From UBA1724 sp963621575 (GTDB lineage Bacteria > Verrucomicrobiota > Lentisphaeria > Oligosphaerales > Oligosphaeraceae), in assembly GCA_963621575.1 (NCBI GenBank), contig CAVFEH010000001.1, positions 186,001 to 250,000 of the forward strand: 64,000 bases of DNA. The letters run 5' to 3'. The notes below the pieces were generated by a model. The model was not told where the DNA came from and ran no database searches. It worked only from the letters and a program-made list of their open reading frames with translations. The position numbers and the translations under genes are program-made. Numbering within the stretch: position 1 is the stretch's first letter; every line of letters begins with the position of its first letter. Positions 44,601-53,468 of this stretch are shown in pieces.

Positions 44601-46122
44601 GGAAGAGCAGCTGCGGCCTGGGGGAGAGCACCGCCAGCGCGGCGTCGTTTCCCATGGAGCCCACGGGCTCCTTTCCGGTCTCCAGCATGGGGCGCAGCAG
44701 CAGTTCCACATCCTCCTGGCTCCAGCCAAAGAGCCGCTGGCGCTCTTTCAGGTTTCCCGTGCCGTGCTCCGCCGCGATGGAATCGAACAACCCCGTCACG
44801 GGGATCTTGCTTTCCTGGCTCCAACGACGATACGGAGACTGGCGGGCCACGCGGTTCTTCAGCTCCTCGTTCAGAATCAGCCGATGGGCCTGCAGGTCAC
44901 ACCACAGGATCTCGCCGGGCTTCAGACGGCCGCGGCAGACGACGGTGGCGGGATCCAGGTCCAGGACGCCGGTCTCCGACGCCAGGACAAAGAGGCCATC
45001 TTTGGTCAGCGAGTACCGCGCGGGGCGCAGTCCATTGCGGTCCAGCATGGCGCCTGCGCCGATGCCATCAGTGAAGGTGACCGCCGCGGGGCCGTCCCAG
45101 GGCTCGGAGAGCGCGGAATGGTAGTCGAAGAATCCGCGGATGTCGCGTCCCAGGTGGTAGTTCGCTCCCCAGGCCTGCGGGATGAGCATGAGCATTACGT
45201 GGGGGAGCCAGCGTCCTGACTGCACCAGGAGCTCCACCATGTTGTCAAGGCAGGCGGAGTCGTTCTGCGTCTCGTCGATGAGAGGCAGGAGTTTCTTGAG
45301 GTCCTCGCCGAAGAGGGGGCTCTCCAAGAAGGCCTCGCGGGTGCGTGCGTGGTTCAAGTTTCCGCGCAGGGTGTTGATTTCGCCGTTGTGGGCCAGATAC
45401 CGGAATGGATGCGCCAGCCGCCAGGTGGGGAAGGTGTTGGTGCTGTATCTCTGGTGGACCAGCACCAGGGGGGATGCGAAGCGCGCGTCGGCCAGGTCCT
45501 TGTAGAAGGCCTCGATCTGGGTGGCCAGCATCAGGCCCTTGTATACGACGGTGCGGCTGCTGAAGCTGGGAAGATAGGCATCCAGGAGCTCCTTTTCCAA
45601 ACGCCGCCGGACCACGAAGGCCTTTCGCTCCAGGGCATCCTGGGGAAGACGGTCCCCATATCCCTCCGGGAAGCACACAAAGAACTGCCGGATCGCCGGA
45701 CAGCTGTTTCGTGCGGTCTCACCCAGCTGGGAGAGGTCCACAGGAACATCCCGCCAGCAGAGGAGGCGCAGGCCCTCCTCCTCCACGATACGCTCCAGAT
45801 GAGCCTCCTCGCCAACGCCGCCGAACAATACACCGACCGCATACCGGCCGGCCGCCGGCAAGACGTCGCCCAGTACACCACGGAAAAAGCCATCCGGGAT
45901 CACACTCAAGATGCCAGCGCCGTCGCCCGACAGGGGATCACTGCCCGCAGCACCACGGTGCAACAACCGCTTCAAAATCGTGATTCCCTGCAAAACCAGC
46001 TCATGGCTGCCAACCCCGCTCAGGTTCGCCACCATGCCAACGCCACAGGCGTCATGCTCGTTGCTGAAATGATACAGCCCCTCGTCCTTTGGAAGTGAGA
46101 GGCTACGCTGTCGGTAAGCCAT
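41698..46122 (-). CDS. gltB: Glutamate synthase large subunit
   Basis: A 1474-residue enzyme that makes glutamate from 2-oxoglutarate and glutamine. The N-terminal glutaminase domain begins at Cys26 (DACGVGMVANLSG), exposed after removal of a short propeptide. The central domain, the FMN barrel (PGEGGQLPGDKVND, SPPPHHDIYSIEDLAQLI) and the 3Fe-4S cysteines (CMMLRQCQDNTCPAGI) follow, then the C-terminal beta-helix rich in Gly (GGTSGEIFVNGQVGE). ATG 46122 gives a 25-residue propeptide; the frame opens at 46158 and that start cannot be excluded. It is divergent from the type III glutamine synthetase. Confidence 0.96.
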   Translation of the reverse strand: MAYRQRSLSLPKDEGLYHFSNEHDACGVGMVANLSGVGSHELVLQGITILKRLLHRGAAGSDPLSGDGAGILSVIPDGFFRGVLGDVLPAAGRYAVGVLFGGVGEEAHLERIVEEEGLRLLCWRDVPVDLSQLGETARNSCPAIRQFFVCFPEGYGDRLPQDALERKAFVVRRRLEKELLDAYLPSFSSRTVVYKGLMLATQIEAFYKDLADARFASPLVLVHQRYSTNTFPTWRLAHPFRYLAHNGEINTLRGNLNHARTREAFLESPLFGEDLKKLLPLIDETQNDSACLDNMVELLVQSGRWLPHVMLMLIPQAWGANYHLGRDIRGFFDYHSALSEPWDGPAAVTFTDGIGAGAMLDRNGLRPARYSLTKDGLFVLASETGVLDLDPATVVCRGRLKPGEILWCDLQAHRLILNEELKNRVARQSPYRRWSQESKIPVTGLFDSIAAEHGTGNLKERQRLFGWSQEDVELLLRPMLETGKEPVGSMGNDAALAVLSPRPQLLFQYFKQRFAQVTNPPIDPIREQLVMSLTTYIGNQGNVLSEEAHRASLIRLARPVLTGEDLARLEAMEKSRAERLSIVWEDDLEAALSQLEERAVAAARAGKNILILSDREVPANQMPIPSLLAAAAVNQALSAAGLRPPVGVILETGEAREVMHFALLLGYGATAIHPYLALETVAALAWEQDPAKATENYISAIDKGLLKCMSKMGIATLRSYRSAQMFEAIGLGRELIRKYFPGTPSAVDGIGMKEVAQEVRQRVQEARAPLALLRSLPVGGAYRWRHDGEPHLVTPAAVCSLHAAVRQDDPERYRAFADATNHPETPIRLRDLLRFRTEGVSPLPLEKVESETAILKHFVSGAMSLGALSPEAHETIAVAMNSLGIMSNSGEGGEGPERSLPGPHGENRASAIRQVASGRFGVTVEYLARAKDLQIKMAQGAKPGEGGQLPGDKVNDEIARTRHSTAHVTLISPPPHHDIYSIEDLAQLIHDLRAVNPGARVSVKLVSENGVGTVAAGVAKAHADVVVISGHDGGTGAAPLSSMKYAGMPWEIGLAETHQTLVKNNLRGMVRLQVDGQLRTGRDVVVAALLGGEEFGFATALLLALGCMMLRQCQDNTCPAGITTQDPEIRKHFQGKPEHIVRYLHFIAREAREILASLGLHSLDEAVGRADLLEPDPGRMAGKAAGLDFHDMLHRAVGAQIRWDGKLHPQQTYDDQVLFPALGKALDSFAPAHAELAIVNANRSVGARLSGRVALAKGLAGLPDDTWRLDFHGVAGQSFGAFLAHGITFRLTGEANDYVGKGLSGGRIVIVPDPASPCAPEENVLAGNVIGYGGTSGEIFVNGQVGERFAIRNSGFQAVVEGVGDHGCEYMTGGRVVVLGPTGVNFAAGMTGGLAYVLDQSGDFDLRCNLDTVDLETVREDSPEEAELLALLEKHRALTGSVMAGRILDQWKEYRGRFVCVMPVEYKKIFRSAR

Positions 46123-46280
46123 TTTTAGGAAATGTTTGAGGAATGGGGAACTCTGCACTGGGACAGTGGAACGGATGGCCAGGACGGCGGCGCCGCAGGC
46201 GAAGGAATTCAGCGGGGGTGTTGGACCCCACCTTTCTTAGAACATCTGTCAAAGGATGCGGGTAAGCAAACAACGTGCCA

Positions 46281-46307
46281 TTGTAATGTTGTGACAAGAC
46301 ATGACAA
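46281..46307. promoter_or_regulatory. Imperfect 13-1-13 palindrome, candidate operator
   Basis: TTGTAATGTTGTG (46281-46293), one central base, then CAAGACATGACAA (46295-46307). Ten of the 13 arm positions are complementary. It starts 159 bases upstream of gltB and could bind a dimeric regulator. Confidence 0.4.
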
Positions 46308-46353
46308 TTCTGAATCCCACAGGACATTCCGGCGGGCCTATAGGCAATTAAGT

Positions 46354-46361
46354 ATTATAAT
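46354..46361. promoter_or_regulatory. Overlapping TATAAT boxes on both strands
   Basis: TATAAT reads on the plus strand at 46356-46361 and on the minus strand at 46354-46359. It could serve divergent promoters for glnA and gltB. Neither has a good -35 hexamer. Confidence 0.35.
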
Positions 46362-46454
46362 ATGGAGGTCGTCGAAACCTGGAAATCCTGGTCAGCTCCC
46401 CGGGAAATTCCCCTGGATTGACAAAGGGTGAAATATGGTTACAAGTTTTGTAAA

Positions 46455-46460
46455 TATATT
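46455..46460 (+). promoter_or_regulatory. Candidate TATATT -10 box for glnA
   Basis: It lies 180 bases before glnA and is the same hexamer as before carB, mrp, cdsA, pgk and pilT. Confidence 0.3.
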
Positions 46461-46639
46461 TCCGAAGATTCGACATTTTTTGTAAATACAACTCCTGTCC
46501 CCTGGGCGGAAGGTGTGTGTTTTCCCCATTCCGGAGCCGCTTTTTGACTTGGCACGTCCGTTGCTTTTTCGCCGTCCTGTCCGGCCGGCGGATTTCAGCG
46601 AATGCCGGCGTGACCCAATCCATCAAAGGAGAGACTGAC

Positions 46640-48733
<2,094 letters not shown>

Positions 48734-48784
48734 CACCCCAGGCGGAGGACCGCGCCATTCGGCACGGTCCTCCGCCACCCCATC

Positions 48785-48857
48785 GGGGGAACCATCCTTC
48801 CACGCCTCCCCGAGAGGCGTCCCCGGATTTCAGGGGAAGGTGGTTCCCCCTTTTTTT
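48785..48857 (+). terminator. Large branched Rho-independent terminator after glnA
   Basis: The outer stem GGGGGAACCA (48785-48794) pairs with TGGTTCCCCC (48841-48850) and continues as CCTTCC/GGAAGG past one bulge. Inside is a second 7-bp hairpin, ACGCCTC/GAGGCGT (48802-48820). TTTTTTT follows at 48851-48857. Confidence 0.88.
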
Positions 48858-48906
48858 GCCCGGAAACCGCCCTGCCCCTTCTCTTTCCTCTCACCGGAGA
48901 ACCCCC

Positions 48907-50655
48907 TTGTCAGACAGCATCCAGCATGAATGCGGAGTGACTCTCCTCAGGCTCCGAAAGCCCCTGGCACACTACGCGGAAAAGTACGGCACCGCCGCCT
49001 ATGGATACGAAAAACTCTCCCTGCTGCTGGAAAAACAGCACAACCGGGGACAGGACGGCGCCGGAATTGCCTGCGTGGGACTGGATGTGCCCCCGGGACA
49101 GGCCTTCTACCACCTGGAGAAAAGCTGTTCCTCCATGCCGCTTGCCGACTTGCTGGAACGCATCTCCACAAAGCTATGCCAGGCGGGCCCCGAACCGCCG
49201 CCAGGCCAGATCAGGACCCTTCTGCGGCCCTTCTGCGGCGAGGTCTATCTGGGACACGTGAGATACGGCACCTTCGGCATTCGCACTTTGGCCGCCTGCC
49301 ATCCCGTGGTCCGCGAGGAATTCCGGCGCGACAAGACGATGCTGCTGGCCGGAAACTTCAATCTGACCAACACCAAGAGCGTCTTCGAGGAACTTACCCG
49401 GGCCGGATATCATCCGCGGGGCCGCCAGGACTGCGAGGTCCTTTTGATCTCCCTCTCCCAGGCCATGGACGAACACCCCGGGGACTTGGAATCTGCCGTC
49501 CGCAATGCCTCCCGGAAATGGGATGGCGGATACGCCATCTGCGGTATCATGGGAAATGGCGATTCCTTCGCCTTCCGGGATTCCCAGGGGATCCGCCCCG
49601 CTTTCTATCATGTGGATCCCGAGGTGGTTGTGGTTGCCTCCGAGCGGGTCGCCATCCAGACCGCCTTCAATCTCCCGATCCAGGATGTCCAGGAACTGCC
49701 TCCCGGACATCTTCTCACGGTCTCCGCCGCCGGGTGCGTCTCCCTCAAGCCCTGCATGCCGCCGCAGCAGCCCCGAAAGTGCGTCTTTGAACGAATCTAT
49801 TTCTCCCGGGGGAATGACGCCGACATCCAGCAGGAACGCCGCGCGCTGGGGGGCGCCATGGTGCCGCAGGTCCTGGCCGCCGTGGACCACGATTTTGACC
49901 ACACGGTATTCTCCTATATCCCGAACACCGCCCAGATCAGCTTCCACGGCATGCTCTCCGCATTGGATGACTGCCGCGAGGGGCATAAGCTGCGCTTCGG
50001 AATGGTCGCTGTCAAGGACGCGAAATTCCGGACGTTCATCAGCGACGCCGGCAAACGCGCCGACCTCTTCCCCCACGTCTACGATGTCTCCTACGGGCTC
50101 GTCCATCCCGATGATGACAACCTGGTTGTCATCGACGACTCCATCGTCCGCGGGAACACCATGCGAAAGGCCATCCTTCCCATTCTGGACCGGCTCTGCC
50201 CCAAACGCATCGTCGTGGTCTCCTCCGCACCGCAAATCCGCTACCCCGATTGCTATGGCATCGACATGGCATCTTTTGGGGAATTGGTGGCCTTCCAGGC
50301 CTGCATGGACCTGATTCACCGCACTGGACGCAGGGAGCTTTTCCAGGAGGCCGTCCGTTTGGCCAAGGAAGACCTCTACCGTCCCGATTGCCGCATGAAG
50401 AACCGTGCCCTCATGCTCTACGAGCCCTTCTCCGACCAGGAAATCGCCGAGGCCATCTGCCGGCGGCTCAAACCCGACAACCTCCGTGCGGAACTCCGAG
50501 TGGTGTTTCTCTCTTGCCAGGATCTCCGGCGCTGCATTCCAAACCACACCGGAGACTGGTACTTCACCGGAGACTACCCGACCCCCGGCGGAAACCGCGT
50601 CGTCAACCAGGCGCTCGTCAATTTTTCCGAAAACCTTTCTGGGCGGGCATACTAG
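48907..50655 (+). CDS. purF: Amidophosphoribosyltransferase
   Basis: A protein of about 582 residues catalysing the first step of purine synthesis, PRPP and glutamine to phosphoribosylamine. Cys9 in IQHECGVTLLRL is the Ntn-glutaminase nucleophile, and VVIDDSIVRGNTM is the PRPP loop. It is larger than the E. coli enzyme, with extra C-terminal sequence. There is no ATG near the conserved N-terminus. TTG at 48907 gives MSDSIQHECG, has GGAG seven bases upstream and is my choice. The ATG at 48691 would lie inside glnA and before the terminator. It is the first gene of a nucleotide cluster. Confidence 0.9.
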   Translation: MSDSIQHECGVTLLRLRKPLAHYAEKYGTAAYGYEKLSLLLEKQHNRGQDGAGIACVGLDVPPGQAFYHLEKSCSSMPLADLLERISTKLCQAGPEPPPGQIRTLLRPFCGEVYLGHVRYGTFGIRTLAACHPVVREEFRRDKTMLLAGNFNLTNTKSVFEELTRAGYHPRGRQDCEVLLISLSQAMDEHPGDLESAVRNASRKWDGGYAICGIMGNGDSFAFRDSQGIRPAFYHVDPEVVVVASERVAIQTAFNLPIQDVQELPPGHLLTVSAAGCVSLKPCMPPQQPRKCVFERIYFSRGNDADIQQERRALGGAMVPQVLAAVDHDFDHTVFSYIPNTAQISFHGMLSALDDCREGHKLRFGMVAVKDAKFRTFISDAGKRADLFPHVYDVSYGLVHPDDDNLVVIDDSIVRGNTMRKAILPILDRLCPKRIVVVSSAPQIRYPDCYGIDMASFGELVAFQACMDLIHRTGRRELFQEAVRLAKEDLYRPDCRMKNRALMLYEPFSDQEIAEAICRRLKPDNLRAELRVVFLSCQDLRRCIPNHTGDWYFTGDYPTPGGNRVVNQALVNFSENLSGRAY

Positions 50656-50746
50656 CATTTTGCAACCAAGGGCCAGGCAGTGCTCTGAAAGCAGAGTGTC
50701 ACGCCCCCCTCTCCTCTTCCCAAACACCCTCCATAACGTTTCCAGT

Positions 50747-51820
50747 ATGAATTCCTATCTCGCCTTGGCCGACGGGACTGTCTTTCCGGGCGTCTCCTGC
50801 GGCGCACCAGTGGATCTTCCCGGCGAAGCCGTCTTCAACACCGGCATGACCGGATACCAGGAGATTCTATCCGATCCCTCTTACTACGGGCAGATCGTGG
50901 CATTGTCCACGGCGGAGGTCGGCAACTACGGCTGCAACGAAGAGGACATGGAGTCCCGGGGGCTTTTCTTAAGTGGTCTGATTGTGCAGAATATGAACCC
51001 GCCCTCCTCCTGGAGGAGCCGGGAGAGCCTCTCCGACTGTTTGAAGCGCCATGGGAAACCGGCGCTTTCCGGCGTGGACACCCGGCGATTGGTGCTCCAT
51101 CTCCGGGATCATGGCACCCAGAAGGCCTGGCTCCACGCAGACGGCACAGAGCTCGCCCCCGAAGAGGCCGTTGCGAAAGCGTGCGAATGGCGTGGTTTGG
51201 ACGGCATAGACTGCGCCACGAAGGTCGCCGCCAAGGCGCCCTACGATTGGTGTCTGGAGGGAAACAAAACGGTGGTGGTCATCGACTGCGGCGTAAAGTG
51301 GAATATTCTTCGCTGCCTGGCGAAGGAGGGCTTCAAGGTCCGGGTGCTCCCCGCCGGCTGCACATCCGACGATGTGCTGGCGCTCTCTCCCGACGGCGTG
51401 CTGCTCTCCAATGGCCCCGGCGATCCCGACGGCGTCCAGGGGGTCATCCCCTGTGTGAAACAGCTGCTGGGACGCGTTCCCATCATGGGAATCTGCCTTG
51501 GACACCAGATCCTGGGGCTGGCCTGCGGCGGACGCACCGGGCGGCTCCCCTTCGGACACCACGGCTGCAACCATCCCGTCCAGGATGTCGCCACCGGACA
51601 GGTGGCCATCACCTCCCAGAACCACAACTTCGCGCTGCTCCCCGAAGCCCTCCCCAATTGCCTGGTGGCCACCCACTGGAATTTGAACGACCACACGATC
51701 GAGGGCGTCCGGCACAAGACCCTCCCCGCGTTCTCCGTCCAGTATCATCCCGAGGCCGCCCCCGGTCCCTGGGACGCGGAATCCCTCTTCCGGCAGTTCC
51801 GCCAGAGCATGGAACAGTAG
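50747..51820 (+). CDS. carA: Carbamoyl-phosphate synthase small subunit
   Basis: A 357-residue glutaminase subunit that feeds ammonia to CarB. The CarA-specific N-terminal domain (LADGTVFPGVSCGAP, EAVFNTGMTGYQEILSDPSY) is followed by the class I amidotransferase domain. There, MGICLGHQILGLA holds the nucleophile Cys and SVQYHPEAAPGP the catalytic His-x-Glu. ATG 50747 has no Shine-Dalgarno. It lies 91 bases after purF and 37 before pyrG. This is the only carA in the window, and it sits with the complete carB. Confidence 0.96.
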   Translation: MNSYLALADGTVFPGVSCGAPVDLPGEAVFNTGMTGYQEILSDPSYYGQIVALSTAEVGNYGCNEEDMESRGLFLSGLIVQNMNPPSSWRSRESLSDCLKRHGKPALSGVDTRRLVLHLRDHGTQKAWLHADGTELAPEEAVAKACEWRGLDGIDCATKVAAKAPYDWCLEGNKTVVVIDCGVKWNILRCLAKEGFKVRVLPAGCTSDDVLALSPDGVLLSNGPGDPDGVQGVIPCVKQLLGRVPIMGICLGHQILGLACGGRTGRLPFGHHGCNHPVQDVATGQVAITSQNHNFALLPEALPNCLVATHWNLNDHTIEGVRHKTLPAFSVQYHPEAAPGPWDAESLFRQFRQSMEQ

Positions 51821-51857
51821 ATCGTCAAAGTACGCCGCGCAAGGAGGATAGACAGTT

Positions 51858-53468
51858 ATGACGAAATTCATTTTTGTTACGGGCGGTGTGGTTTCCGGTC
51901 TGGGAAAAGGCATCACCGCCGCCAGTCTGGCGTATCTGCTCAAATGCCATGGCTACCACGTGGCCATGCAGAAGTTCGATCCCTATCTCAACGTGGATCC
52001 CGGCACCATGTCGCCCTATCAGCACGGGGAGGTTTATGTGACGGACGACGGCACCGAGGCAGACCTGGACCTGGGACACTACGAGCGCTTCGCCGGAGTG
52101 GTCTGCGACCGCCACAGCAACTACACCAGCGGAAAGATCTACAGCCGCGTCATCGCCCGTGAACGCGAGGGGAAATACCTTGGCGCCACCGTCCAGATGA
52201 TCCCCCATATCACCAACGAGATCAAGGACGCCATCCGCTCCGCCGCCAAACCCGGCGTCGAGATCGTGATCACCGAAATCGGCGGCACCGCCGGTGACAT
52301 CGAGTCCCTGCCCTTCCTGGAGGCCGTCCGGCAATTCCAGAATGACTCCGGGCGCGAGAACGCCATCGTCATCCATTTGACTCTGGTGCCCTTCATCCAT
52401 GCCGCCGGCGAACTCAAGACCAAGCCCAGCCAGCAGTCTGTCAGCATTCTCCACAATATCGGACTCTTCCCCGACGTGCTGGTCTGCCGCACCGAGGTGG
52501 CCATGGCCGAGGAACACCGCAAGAAGATCGCGCTCTTCTGCAATGTGCCACAAGACTACGTCATCGAGGAGAAGGACGTGGCGCACTCCATTTACGAGGT
52601 GCCCCAGGAGCTGGCCGAACGGAAGCTGGACGAGAAGGTCCTGCGACTTCTCCAGCTGCCCGTCACGGAACGGAAGATGGACGACTGGAAGGGTCTGCTG
52701 GACCGTGTCCTCCATCCCGAGACCACCTGCCGCATCGCCCTTGCCGGGAAATACGCCGGCCTCAAGGACGCCTACAAGAGCATCTTCGAATCTTTGTCTC
52801 ATTCCGGAATCGCTTTGCGCGCGAAGGTTGAGTGCGAGATGATCGAGTCCGAAGAGCTGGAGGCCCGTCCGGAGCTCCTGGATGCCTACGACGGCGTCAT
52901 TGTCCCAGGCGGCTTTGGCGCCCGTGGCGTGGAAGGGAAGGTCTCCGCCTTGGCGTATGCCCGGGAGCACGGCATTCCCTGCCTGGGCATCTGCCTGGGC
53001 ATGCAGTGCATGGTCATTGAGTATGCCCGGAACGCCGCCGGAATGCCCGGAGCGAACTCCACCGAGTTCGACGAGGACACCCGCTTCCCGGTCATTGACC
53101 TCATGGAGAGCCAGAAGGCCGTCCGCCAGAAGGGCGGCACCATGCGGCTGGGCGCATACCCCTGCCACTTGACTGCCGGCACCCGCGCCGCCGAACTCTA
53201 CGGCAAGAGCGACATCAGCGAACGGCACCGCCATCGCTTCGAGTTCAACAACCGTTTCCGCGACACCCTCGCCGCCGCCGGGCTCACGCTCTCCGGCACC
53301 AGCCCCGACGGCTCCCTGGTGGAGATGGTGGAGCTCAAGGACCAGCCCTTCTATGTGGGATGCCAATTCCATCCGGAATTCCGCTCCCGGCCCTTTGCCG
53401 CACATCCCCTCTTCACCGGCCTGGTCCGCGCCGCACTCCAGCACAAGGAGGAAAAACACCATGCCTAA
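51858..53468 (+). CDS. pyrG: CTP synthase
   Basis: A 536-residue enzyme aminating UTP to CTP with glutamine and ATP. The synthetase domain starts TKFIFVTGGVVSGLGKGITAA, with KFDPYLNVDPGTMSPYQHGE and EIGGTAGDIES. The glutaminase domain has the nucleophile in LGICLGMQCMVIEYARN and the His-x-Glu in CQFHPEFRSRP. AAGGAGG before ATG 51858 is strong. Its last eight bases overlap the carB start, so the two are translationally coupled. The gene sits between carA and carB, an arrangement linking two glutamine-dependent pyrimidine steps. Confidence 0.97.
   Translation: MTKFIFVTGGVVSGLGKGITAASLAYLLKCHGYHVAMQKFDPYLNVDPGTMSPYQHGEVYVTDDGTEADLDLGHYERFAGVVCDRHSNYTSGKIYSRVIAREREGKYLGATVQMIPHITNEIKDAIRSAAKPGVEIVITEIGGTAGDIESLPFLEAVRQFQNDSGRENAIVIHLTLVPFIHAAGELKTKPSQQSVSILHNIGLFPDVLVCRTEVAMAEEHRKKIALFCNVPQDYVIEEKDVAHSIYEVPQELAERKLDEKVLRLLQLPVTERKMDDWKGLLDRVLHPETTCRIALAGKYAGLKDAYKSIFESLSHSGIALRAKVECEMIESEELEARPELLDAYDGVIVPGGFGARGVEGKVSALAYAREHGIPCLGICLGMQCMVIEYARNAAGMPGANSTEFDEDTRFPVIDLMESQKAVRQKGGTMRLGAYPCHLTAGTRAAELYGKSDISERHRHRFEFNNRFRDTLAAAGLTLSGTSPDGSLVEMVELKDQPFYVGCQFHPEFRSRPFAAHPLFTGLVRAALQHKEEKHHA

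Larger units (their letters stand above)
46123..46639. promoter_or_regulatory. 517-bp divergent regulatory region between gltB and glnA
   Basis: No gene is supported here. The region is AT-richer than the coding DNA. It carries a 27-bp imperfect palindrome (46281-46307), TATAAT on both strands (46354-46361), TTGACA at 46418-46423, and TATATT at 46455-46460. Control of both nitrogen genes is expected in this stretch. Confidence 0.6.

Noticed and set aside
40045..45219. A 1724-codon open frame on the plus strand, opposite asnB, gltD and gltB
   Set aside because: It is antisense to three genes with full family motifs. Its composition (His/Gly/Ala/Gln-rich) is what GC-rich codon bias produces on the opposite strand, and no family motif is present.
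30464..46410. Identical 15-mer CTCCCCGGGAAATTC at 30464-30478 and 46396-46410
   Set aside because: A pair of identical 15-mers is expected by chance in 64 kb, and the flanks do not align.
46418..46446. TTGACA at 46418-46423 as a classical glnA promoter
   Set aside because: The best -10 at standard spacing is TACAAG (16 bases away), a weak match. The TATATT and TATAAT boxes nearby are equally likely, so it is mentioned only as part of the regulatory region.
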